5,613 bases of DNA from Akkermansiaceae bacterium UBA4145 (GTDB lineage: Bacteria; Verrucomicrobiota; Verrucomicrobiia; Verrucomicrobiales; Akkermansiaceae). Below the pieces are notes generated by a model. It did no database searches. It worked only from the letters and a program-made list of their open reading frames with translations, and was not told the origin of the DNA. The DNA lies in the NCBI GenBank assembly GCA_002380675.1, contig DFWB01000077.1, positions 1-5,613 on the forward strand, read 5' to 3'. The translations under genes and the position numbers were made by a program. Below, one piece after another: positions 1 to 5,311 of the stretch (its first letter is position 1; each line of letters opens with the position of its first letter).

Positions 1-168
1 GGCAACCACGCCTGCATCCTTGGCTGCCTCCACGACCTCAGCGCTATCAGGAGCTCTGCGTGCTAGCGAACGCCGTAAGGGCCCCCCAATAACAAAGAGA
101 TCCATCACCAGATACAGAATCACGATAACATAAATCACTGCCCGGGCGAGGGCGCCCTTGTCCACCAT
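1..168 (-). CDS. N-terminal part of a membrane-anchored protein, cut by the window edge
   Basis: Reading leftward from an ATG at 168, 56 codons stay open to the window edge. The peptide begins MVDKGALARAVIYVIVILYL. A short positively charged N-terminus is followed by one hydrophobic segment (about residues 9 to 29), then an arginine-rich stretch (LRRSLARRAP) and an apparently soluble continuation. This fits a single-pass, inner-membrane-anchored protein, but the functional domain lies outside the window. In Opitutia-type genomes similar N-termini precede periplasmic peptidyl-prolyl isomerases; that is a memory-based guess and not shown here. The gene starts 91 bp after the transpeptidase stop on the same strand, so the two may be co-transcribed. 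The frame is open upstream to a TGA near 277, with GTG at 201 as an alternative start. The ATG has only a weak ribosome binding site. A good GGAGGA at 258 to 253 is too far away (84 bases) to serve it. Confidence 0.6.
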   Translation of the reverse strand, partial: MVDKGALARAVIYVIVILYLVMDLFVIGGPLRRSLARRAPDSAEVVEAAKDAGVVA

Positions 169-259
169 TGACCGTTCGGAGGCAGTTGCAGGGTCAGGCA
201 CGGCGCCTATTCTGGTCAGACCCCGGCTGGTTGCCGAGCGTAAATCCAGAAGTCCTCCA

Positions 260-1480
260 TCAACGAACAATCACCTTGGCTCCCGGCCGAATCATGGTCG
301 GAAAACGCACTGCGTCCCAGTTGGCAAGTCGAATACACCCCGCACTGAGGGATCTCCCTATGGTCCGTGGACTTGCCGTACCGTGAATACCTATTCCGGA
401 CTTTGTGAGACCCGACCATAATATGCCCACAGGCAGGTTCGGGCCGGGAGGAATCTGCAATACCTTGCTGCGATCCTTGTTGCGAACACCGGTATCGAGA
501 AGCTGCTTGTCATAATACCAGCTTGGCAGCTCCAGGCAGTTTGCTATGGCCCACTCGCCATGGTGGGTTTGCTCCAGCTTGCCCGGTGTAATCGGAAACA
601 TCGCGATTAATTTTTGTGGCTCAAAATTTTCATTCTTCTCTGCGACTACTACTGCGGCACCCGGCGCGCCCGGAGAGGCCCCTCTTTCATAGATAAAGAG
701 ATTACGCCCAATTGTATCAATCACCACTGTCCGGGCACTGAGCGTCGGATCCTCTCCATGGGACCGCCCTTCCTTCAGACCCTCGATCAGGAAGGGAGAA
801 ACGTTCGGCACCAGCAGAGCCTTTCGGGGAGCTATCCCGTTGGCAACGGCTGCTCCATTTAATTCGATCAGAAAGCTTTCGGAGGTGTGATACCGCTCCG
901 CCATGAACTCAAGATAACTACGATATGACATTCGGTCTGCCTCTGCTTGATCTGCATATTCAAGTGGGAGATCCGGGTCGACCCAATCCGTGGCGAAATC
1001 AGGAACAATCGCAACTGCGTACGTCTCGCCCAGCATTCGATTTGCCTCTTCGCGAAGAACCTCCCAGGCATCGGGGTCGCGCCCCATGCTTCGATTGTAG
1101 GAGTGCACGGCCTTGGTAGTGAACTTACCGGGCTTTCCGTCGATAAAACCCGGACCGAACCGTTTCTCATCAAGATAGATCTGAAGTCGCACGTTGGGCG
1201 CAACAGCATTGGCCTTTTCAACACGAGCTTTGGCAGCAGCCAGATCTTTTTCATCGACCGCTTCCGCCTCTACGACAATCACGGCCTTCCCCGCGACCTT
1301 CCCTTCAACACGAGGAGAGGGCCCCAACGCATCCGGACTATTCCGGTCTGATGGAAGATCCGGCCGATTTGCGGGAAGGCTTCGTTCCTCCGCTGGAAGC
1401 GGCGAAGCCAAAGCCCCGAAGAGGAGCGAAGGCACCCAAAGAAGCCGCCAGCAAGGGATCACGCTTTGCGTCATTTTCAT
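260..1480 (-). CDS. Secreted L,D-transpeptidase (YkuD/ErfK family)
   Basis: Predicted 406-residue periplasmic enzyme. YkuD-family L,D-transpeptidases use a catalytic cysteine to make 3-3 peptidoglycan crosslinks or attach proteins to stem peptides. A Sec signal peptide is visible (hydrophobic LLWVPSLLFG, then ALA before S26; no lipobox cysteine). Residues about 96 to 130 (LQIYLDEKRFGPGFIDGKPG region) resemble a peptidoglycan-binding fold. Residues about 188 to 228 (AERYHTSESFLIELN to LLVPNVSPF) look like a degenerate LysM. The catalytic YkuD domain runs from about 249 to the end, with H366 in IHGT and the active-site motif SAGCIRL carrying C382 and R384. The frame is open further up to an ATG at 1624 (454 residues), but that would put 48 residues before the signal peptide and span a good promoter, so 1480 is preferred; ATG 1474 is also possible. 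No clear Shine-Dalgarno is present. Which reaction it catalyses (crosslinking, lipoprotein anchoring or amidase) cannot be told. Confidence 0.92.
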   Translation of the reverse strand: MKMTQSVIPCWRLLWVPSLLFGALASPLPAEERSLPANRPDLPSDRNSPDALGPSPRVEGKVAGKAVIVVEAEAVDEKDLAAAKARVEKANAVAPNVRLQIYLDEKRFGPGFIDGKPGKFTTKAVHSYNRSMGRDPDAWEVLREEANRMLGETYAVAIVPDFATDWVDPDLPLEYADQAEADRMSYRSYLEFMAERYHTSESFLIELNGAAVANGIAPRKALLVPNVSPFLIEGLKEGRSHGEDPTLSARTVVIDTIGRNLFIYERGASPGAPGAAVVVAEKNENFEPQKLIAMFPITPGKLEQTHHGEWAIANCLELPSWYYDKQLLDTGVRNKDRSKVLQIPPGPNLPVGILWSGLTKSGIGIHGTASPRTIGRSLSAGCIRLANWDAVRFPTMIRPGAKVIVR

Positions 1481-1483
1481 CAA

Positions 1484-1498
1484 GATATTTTGAATATC
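1484..1498 (-). promoter_or_regulatory. Inverted repeat between promoter and transpeptidase start
   Basis: GATATT and AATATC form a perfect 6-bp inverted repeat around a 3-base centre. It ends 3 bases before the ATG at 1480 and lies just after the expected transcription start. It could be an operator, or a short AU-rich hairpin in the 5' untranslated region covering the ribosome landing site. Its role is inferred; only the symmetry and position are seen. Confidence 0.4.
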
Positions 1499-1507
1499 GC
1501 TACAGCC

Positions 1508-1536
1508 ATAGTAATTGAGTCGGCCCGCTTTGCCAA
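1508..1536 (-). promoter_or_regulatory. Sigma-70-like promoter of the L,D-transpeptidase gene
   Basis: On the minus strand TTGGCA (1536 to 1531, 5 of 6 matches to TTGACA) and TACTAT (1513 to 1508, 4 of 6 matches to TATAAT) are separated by exactly 17 bases. Transcription would start near 1501, about 20 bases before the ATG at 1480. This indicates that the transpeptidase can be expressed independently of hflX, and it supports the shorter start. The -35 box also overlaps an interrupted inverted repeat (TTGCC at 1530 to 1534 and GGCAA at 1548 to 1552, plus-strand reading), which could bind a regulator. Confidence 0.55.
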
Positions 1537-1667
1537 GTCCACTGAACGGCAAGCTCCATGGGTAGGTCCTCGCCATCCGAGCGTGTCGAATCCCTTTTTC
1601 CAAGTCCGGATACTTGCACCACACATCAATTGCTACGTGAATGAAGGAAATTTATCCCCATCGATCA

Positions 1668-2966
1668 CTAAGCCGGAGCGATCTCGCGGTCGCCTTCCAG
1701 GCGGCCCTCCAATTCCCTGCTGACGAGGACCTCAACAAACACATCATTCCCCTCATATGATGTTTCCAAGACCTTGGCCTCAGCGTGGAGAAGAGACACC
1801 AAGTCGCCCCGGTGTTGCGGTATTCGGTAGCGCCTGCGAGATACCGCCCGGGACAGATAATCGACAAACTTGTGATGTAAGGCATCCATGCCCTCACCGC
1901 TCCGGGCTGAAATGGGGACCGCTTCAGGAAACTGGGACTGCAAGGCCCTGAGTCGCTGAGGATCATCCACCAAGTCGATCTTATTGAGGACAGTAAGCAC
2001 CGGTTTGTCTGCGGCACCAAGCTCTGTCATCACTTCCAGGGTTGTATCACAAAGGCGTTCCAGCTCGGGCTCGCTGGCATCGAGAACATGCACGAGAAAA
2101 TCGGCAAGGACCGCTTCCTCCAAAGTAGCCTTGAAGGACTCGACAAGGCGATGCGGCAAATTCCTCACGAATCCCACCGTGTCGGTCACCAGCAGGTCGC
2201 GGCCATCCGGAAGTTCCACTCTTCTGGTAGTAGGATCCAGGGTCGCAAAAAGCATGTCCGCCTCAAGGACTTCTGACCCGGAGAGAAGATTAAGCAGGGT
2301 AGACTTTCCCGCATTGGTATAACCAACAATGGCGGCATGAGGTGCTTCTGCCTTCTGCCGCTCCTTACGCTGAGTAGCCCGTTGTTTTCTCACTGCAGCA
2401 AGGTCCGCCTTGATCCTGTCAATCCGCTTTCGCGCCATACGACGATCGACCTCAATCTGCTGCTCCCCCATCCCGCGAGCGGCGGCGGACCCTCCTGAAC
2501 CACCACCTCCCTCACGGTCGAGGTGACCCCACATACGGGCCATGCGTGGTAGAGCGTATTCCATTCTGGCCAACTCAACCTGTAACCGCGCCTCTCTTGT
2601 CTGAGCCCTCCGTGCGAAGATATCGAGGATGATCTCCTCCCGATCAATAACGGTCATATCAGCCGCTTCTTCCCATTCCCGCTGCTGATTGGGTGCCAGC
2701 TGATTATCAAATACGATGCAATCACAACCAAGTTCCCGGGCTTGAGCGGCAACTTCCTCCGCCTTTCCCTTGCCACAAAGAAATTTCTTCTGAGTTTGCC
2801 GGGCCCTGACGAGTTGATCACCCACAACCCCTATTCCGAGCGTGCCGACCAGCTCGGCCAGTTCGTTCAATAGGCTCCGTGACTCCTCCTCTTCACGCTT
2901 ATCGAAGCAAATGCGAACGAGGAGAGCCCTCTCGACCATCTGCGGTCTATCACGCACCTCAAACAC
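1668..2966 (-). CDS. hflX: Ribosome-associated GTPase HflX
   Basis: A 432-residue Obg/HflX-family GTPase. HflX proteins bind the 50S subunit, split or rescue stalled 70S ribosomes under stress and act in the cytoplasm. Domains: nucleotide-binding-like N-domain (about 13 to 107), a helical linker (about 108 to 205) with the glycine-rich REGGGGSGG stretch, the G domain (about 211 to 371) and a small C-terminal domain. All G motifs are present: G1 GYTNAGKS (215 to 222), G2 FATLDPTTR (240 to 248), G3 DTVGF (262 to 266), G4 NKID (328 to 331), G5 SAR (353 to 355). The length is normal for the family. The usual RGPGE[TK]QLE motif reads RGMGEQQIE here. The chosen start is GTG at 2966 (VFEVRDRPQMVERALLVRI); ATG at 2939 (M10) is the alternative. 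An in-frame TGA just upstream limits any extension. Neither start has a good Shine-Dalgarno, and no convincing hflX promoter was found. The gene is divergent from leuC. Confidence 0.96.
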   Translation of the reverse strand: MFEVRDRPQMVERALLVRICFDKREEEESRSLLNELAELVGTLGIGVVGDQLVRARQTQKKFLCGKGKAEEVAAQARELGCDCIVFDNQLAPNQQREWEEAADMTVIDREEIILDIFARRAQTREARLQVELARMEYALPRMARMWGHLDREGGGGSGGSAAARGMGEQQIEVDRRMARKRIDRIKADLAAVRKQRATQRKERQKAEAPHAAIVGYTNAGKSTLLNLLSGSEVLEADMLFATLDPTTRRVELPDGRDLLVTDTVGFVRNLPHRLVESFKATLEEAVLADFLVHVLDASEPELERLCDTTLEVMTELGAADKPVLTVLNKIDLVDDPQRLRALQSQFPEAVPISARSGEGMDALHHKFVDYLSRAVSRRRYRIPQHRGDLVSLLHAEAKVLETSYEGNDVFVEVLVSRELEGRLEGDREIAPA

Positions 2967-3021
2967 AACCCGGAAAGCATACGTCTTCGAGCAATCTAAT
3001 CACGCCAAAAGACCCCAGCAG

Positions 3022-3144
3022 ATGCCGGACCGCATCCGTTTACCCCTACTCAAGGAAATGGGCCTACCCTTCCCCGCGCCAGCAAGGATCTTGCCTCCGC
3101 AAGGCCATATGCGGCCCAAAAGCCCCGTTCCGGGGACATCCTGA
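3022..3144 (+). CDS. Possible leucine leader peptide upstream of leuC
   Basis: A 40-codon open frame starts at ATG 3022 and ends at TGA 3142 to 3144, about 80 bases before leuC. It begins MPDRIRLPLLKEMGLPFPAP. Leucine codons are TTA 3040, CTA 3046, CTC 3049, CTA 3064 and TTG 3091. TTA and CTA look uncommon in leuC and leuD, which mostly use CTC, CTG and CTT. In enterobacterial leuL, clustered rare leucine codons sense charged tRNA-Leu and decide between alternative hairpins. Here the codons come just before such alternative pairings. Against this: there is no Shine-Dalgarno, the leucines are dispersed rather than consecutive, the peptide is long for a leader, and no plus-strand terminator with a U-run follows. 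The frame may be chance. Confidence 0.25.
   Translation: MPDRIRLPLLKEMGLPFPAPARILPPQGHMRPKSPVPGTS
3082..3103 (+). promoter_or_regulatory. Mutually exclusive small hairpins in the leuC leader
   Basis: CTTGC (3090 to 3094) is flanked by two copies of GCAAG (3082 to 3086 and 3099 to 3103). It can pair with either copy, with loops of 3 and 4 bases, but not with both. The copies extend to a direct repeat of GCAAGG. Such a choice between two stems is the logic of an attenuator, but each stem is only 5 bp, so this is weak evidence by itself. Confidence 0.3.
3118..3137 (-). terminator. Terminator-like hairpin on the minus strand between leuC and hflX
   Basis: Read leftward, CCCCG, loop GAA and CGGGG form a 5-bp GC stem followed by CTTTT. 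It would stop transcripts entering the hflX leader from the leuC side, or act in an hflX leader if that promoter lies upstream. The stem is short and the T-run has only four bases. On the plus strand the same stem lacks a T-run. Confidence 0.25.
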
Positions 3145-3200
3145 CACATTCAGGGGCTACTTGTGACTTGCCCGGAGGCATATTTCAGAGCAGGTTCCCC

Positions 3201-3220
3201 GTCCCTGCCACAGGCGGGAC
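3201..3220 (+). promoter_or_regulatory. Hairpin covering the leuC ribosome landing region
   Basis: GTCCC-T-GCC (3201 to 3209) pairs with GGCGGGAC (3213 to 3220): eight base pairs with one bulged T at 3206 and an ACA loop. It ends 3 bases before the leuC ATG and includes the only G-rich stretch (GGCGGGA, 3213 to 3219) that could serve as its ribosome binding site. A stable fold would hide that site, so translation may depend on opening the stem or on an alternative pairing upstream. Confidence 0.4.
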
Positions 3221-3223
3221 CAA

Positions 3224-4651
3224 ATGGGAAAGACCCTCTACCAAAAAGTCTGGGACGCTCACACCGTGAGCACTCTGGGAGATGGCCGCACACAGCTGTT
3301 CATCGGCACGCACCTGATTCATGAGGTGACCAGTCCGCAGGCTTTCGGCATGATCCGGGATCTGGGACTTAAGGTGAAATACCCCCATCGCACCTTCGCG
3401 ACCATCGATCATATCGTTCCCACCGTCAATCAGGACGCCCCGGCCGACCCCCTGGCGGCGGACATGATGACTGCCCTCCGGGAGAACGCTGACGAATTTG
3501 GCGTCACTTACTTTGACCTCGCCTCAGGCAAACAGGGCATCGTCCACGTGGTCGGCCCCGAGCAGGGCATCACCCAGCCCGGATCCACTATCGCCTGCGG
3601 CGATTCCCACACCGCCACCCATGGAGCCTTCGGGGCCATCGCTTTCGGTATCGGGACCACTCAGGTCCGCGACGTTCTCGCCACCCAGACGATGGCTATG
3701 GAACCTCTCAAAGTGCGCCGTATCGAGGTAACCGGGAAGCTCCGGCCTGGCGTCTACGCCAAGGACGTCACCCTCCACATTATTCGTCTCCTTGGCGCCA
3801 AGGGTGGTATTGGATACGCCTACGAGTATGCCGGCGAGCTCTTCGACGAAATGACCATGGAAGAGCGCATGACTGTGTGCAACATGGCTATCGAGGGAGG
3901 CGCCCGCTGCGGTTACGTCAATCCCGATGAGAAGACCTTCGAGTTTCTCAAGGGCCGTCCCTACACCCCAACCGGAGACGAGTGGAACGCCGCAGTCGAG
4001 AACTGGAAGTCGTTCGCATCCGATCCAGACGCGGAATACGACCACGTGGTTGAGATCGACGCCGCCGACATCGAGCCCACGGTCACGTGGGGCATCTCCC
4101 CGGATCAGGGTATCAGCATCGACGAAGCCATCCCGGATCCCGGCCAAGCCCGGGATGAGGTTGAGGCAAAATCCTTCCAAGAGGCCCTCGATTACATGAA
4201 GCTCCCCGGCGGCACCCCCATCAAAGGCGTGAGGGTGGATGTGGCCTTCATCGGATCATGCACCAATGGCCGAATCTCGGACTTCCGCGAGACTGCCAAG
4301 TTCCTCAAGGGCCACAAGGTCGCCGAGGGAGTACAGGCCATCGCCGTCCCTGGTTCCCAACTCACCGCTATCCAGTGTGAGAAGGAAGGCCTCGACAAAG
4401 TCTTTGAGGAAGCCGGCTTCGAGTGGCGGGCTGCAGGCTGTTCGATGTGCCTCGCCATGAACCCCGACAAGCTAGTTGGCGACCAGCTTTGCGCCTCGTC
4501 GTCTAACCGCAATTTCAAGGGTCGTCAGGGCTCTCCCACAGGCCGGACCGTCCTCATGTCTCCTGTTATGGTAGCTGCCGCCGCAGTCACGGGATCCATC
4601 GCTGATGCCCGCGAGGTTTTTGACTTTGACCCTGCCACTGCAGCCGCCTGA
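3224..4651 (+). CDS. leuC: 3-isopropylmalate dehydratase, large subunit
   Basis: A 475-residue aconitase-family protein, close to the usual bacterial length of about 466. With LeuD it isomerises 2-isopropylmalate to 3-isopropylmalate in the cytoplasm, the second step of leucine biosynthesis. The N-terminus (GKTLYQKVWDAHTV, then HLIHEVTSPQAF and FATIDHIVPT) is typical LeuC. The block GDSHTATHGAFGAIAFGIGT spans 126 to 145. The three [4Fe-4S] ligands are C346 in GSCTNGR and C406 and C409 in GCSMC. The substrate and cluster loop CASSSNRNFKGRQG lies at 423 to 436; many homologues have ASTSNRNF, a conservative change. ATG 3224 is supported by alignment of MGKTLY with family starts. An in-frame ATT after a GGAGG at 3174 would add 14 residues but is unlikely. 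leuD follows after 26 bases, so the two are almost certainly one transcript. No leuA or leuB is in the window. Confidence 0.97.
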   Translation: MGKTLYQKVWDAHTVSTLGDGRTQLFIGTHLIHEVTSPQAFGMIRDLGLKVKYPHRTFATIDHIVPTVNQDAPADPLAADMMTALRENADEFGVTYFDLASGKQGIVHVVGPEQGITQPGSTIACGDSHTATHGAFGAIAFGIGTTQVRDVLATQTMAMEPLKVRRIEVTGKLRPGVYAKDVTLHIIRLLGAKGGIGYAYEYAGELFDEMTMEERMTVCNMAIEGGARCGYVNPDEKTFEFLKGRPYTPTGDEWNAAVENWKSFASDPDAEYDHVVEIDAADIEPTVTWGISPDQGISIDEAIPDPGQARDEVEAKSFQEALDYMKLPGGTPIKGVRVDVAFIGSCTNGRISDFRETAKFLKGHKVAEGVQAIAVPGSQLTAIQCEKEGLDKVFEEAGFEWRAAGCSMCLAMNPDKLVGDQLCASSSNRNFKGRQGSPTGRTVLMSPVMVAAAAVTGSIADAREVFDFDPATAAA

Positions 4652-4677
4652 GCCCTCCTATCTGACTCCTTTCTGGC

Positions 4678-5280
4678 ATGGCCCTCGAAAAAATAACCGC
4701 CGTCTCCGGAACTGCCGTCTTCATTCCGGGTGCGGATATCGACACCGATCGCATCATCCCGGCCCGCTTCATGAAGTGCGTCACCTTTGACGGCCTCGGT
4801 GAATTTGCTTTCTACGATGTCCGCTTCGATCCCACCTCTGGAGAGCGGACCGATCACCCACTTAACGAGGAACGCTTCAACGGTGCCAGCGTCCTTCTCG
4901 CCGGGGTCAACTTTGGCTGCGGCTCTTCCCGCGAGCACGCTCCGCAGTCGCTGAACAAGTATGGCTTCAAGACCATCGTCGCAGAATCCTTCGCCGAGAT
5001 CTTCTTCGGCAACTCAACCACCCTCGGCATGCCCTGCGTTACGCTTGCTGCCGACCAGATTAACCAACTCCGCGAGGCCGTTGACGCCGACCCGGCCACT
5101 GAAATTACCGTCGACGTTGAAAACCTGCAGGTTCGTTCCTCCGCCGGCCACGCATTCAATTGCGCTATTCCCGACTCCGCCCGCGATGCGCTTGTCAAGG
5201 GACGTTGGGACCCCATTCAGGAACTCCTCGACAACGAGGAAAAAATCTCAAGCGTAGGAGAAGCTTTGCCCTACGTCTAG
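4678..5280 (+). CDS. leuD: 3-isopropylmalate dehydratase, small subunit
   Basis: A 200-residue LeuD, full length for the bacterial type. It supplies the swivel (aconitase C-terminal) domain that completes the active site of LeuC. Visible signatures are GADIDTDRIIPARFMK (18 to 33), the substrate-recognition segment NFGCGSSREHAPQSL (78 to 92) and AESFAEIFFGNS (102 to 113), followed by GMPCV. The start ATG lies 26 bases after the leuC stop. The spacer is pyrimidine-rich and contains CCTCCT (4654 to 4659), the same sense as the anti-Shine-Dalgarno, so it cannot pair with 16S rRNA. Translation probably relies on ribosomes coming from leuC or on a leaderless-like or A-rich start context (ATGGCCCTCGAAAAAATA). 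The gene is convergent with the coiled-coil gene, 15 bases from its stop. Confidence 0.97.
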   Translation: MALEKITAVSGTAVFIPGADIDTDRIIPARFMKCVTFDGLGEFAFYDVRFDPTSGERTDHPLNEERFNGASVLLAGVNFGCGSSREHAPQSLNKYGFKTIVAESFAEIFFGNSTTLGMPCVTLAADQINQLREAVDADPATEITVDVENLQVRSSAGHAFNCAIPDSARDALVKGRWDPIQELLDNEEKISSVGEALPYV

Positions 5281-5294
5281 CGCATTGGTCTTCC

Positions 5295-5311
5295 TTCAAG
5301 GGGCCCCTGAA
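5295..5311. terminator. GC-rich inverted repeat between convergent genes
   Basis: TTCA, a bulged A and GGGG are followed directly by CCCC and TGAA, a near-perfect palindrome starting 14 bases after the end of leuD and overlapping the stop codon of the opposite gene. Folded with a GGCC loop it gives about six pairs. There is no T-run on either side, so it is at best a weak bidirectional stop or pause signal. Confidence 0.2.

Larger units (their letters stand above)
2967..3223. other. Divergent intergenic region and probable leuCD leader
   Basis: This 257-bp gap separates hflX (minus) from leuC (plus) and must hold both promoters. The only plus-strand -10-like hexamer I noted is TCTAAT (2995 to 3000, 5 of 6 matches), and it has no recognisable -35 partner. 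The segment from about 3022 to 3220 is rich in small inverted repeats and carries a possible leucine-containing leader peptide. A GGAGG at 3174 to 3178 has no ATG, GTG or TTG at usable distance. The abundance of pairing elements suggests a structured leuC leader RNA. It does not match a T-box or another riboswitch that I can recognise. Confidence 0.45.

Noticed and set aside
947..1351. 134-codon plus-strand frame opposite the transpeptidase
   Set aside because: It is antisense to a gene with intact catalytic motifs and has no supporting start site or domain.
1577..1610. tRNA-like T-arm (GTGTCGAATCCC) between hflX and the transpeptidase
   Set aside because: No matching acceptor, D or anticodon stems can be drawn around it, and the loop is not TTCGAAT-like with a 5-bp stem.
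1481..1624. N-terminal extension of the transpeptidase to ATG 1624
   Set aside because: It would place 48 non-signal residues before a clear signal peptide and would cover a near-consensus promoter at 1508 to 1536.
2879..3166. 95-codon plus-strand frame overlapping the hflX start and the leuC leader
   Set aside because: It overlaps hflX in antisense, and its composition (many S, P, R) is typical of a chance frame.
3161..3186. Possible plus-strand promoter TTGTGA with TATTTC
   Set aside because: The spacer is only 14 bases and the -10 match is poor.
3524..4180. 218-codon open frame antisense to leuC
   Set aside because: It lies wholly inside a confidently assigned leuC, has no recognisable domain, and long antisense frames are expected opposite GC-rich coding sequence.
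4525..4938. Minus-strand frame spanning the leuC-leuD junction
   Set aside because: It is a shadow of two certain genes, and its translation shows no family features.
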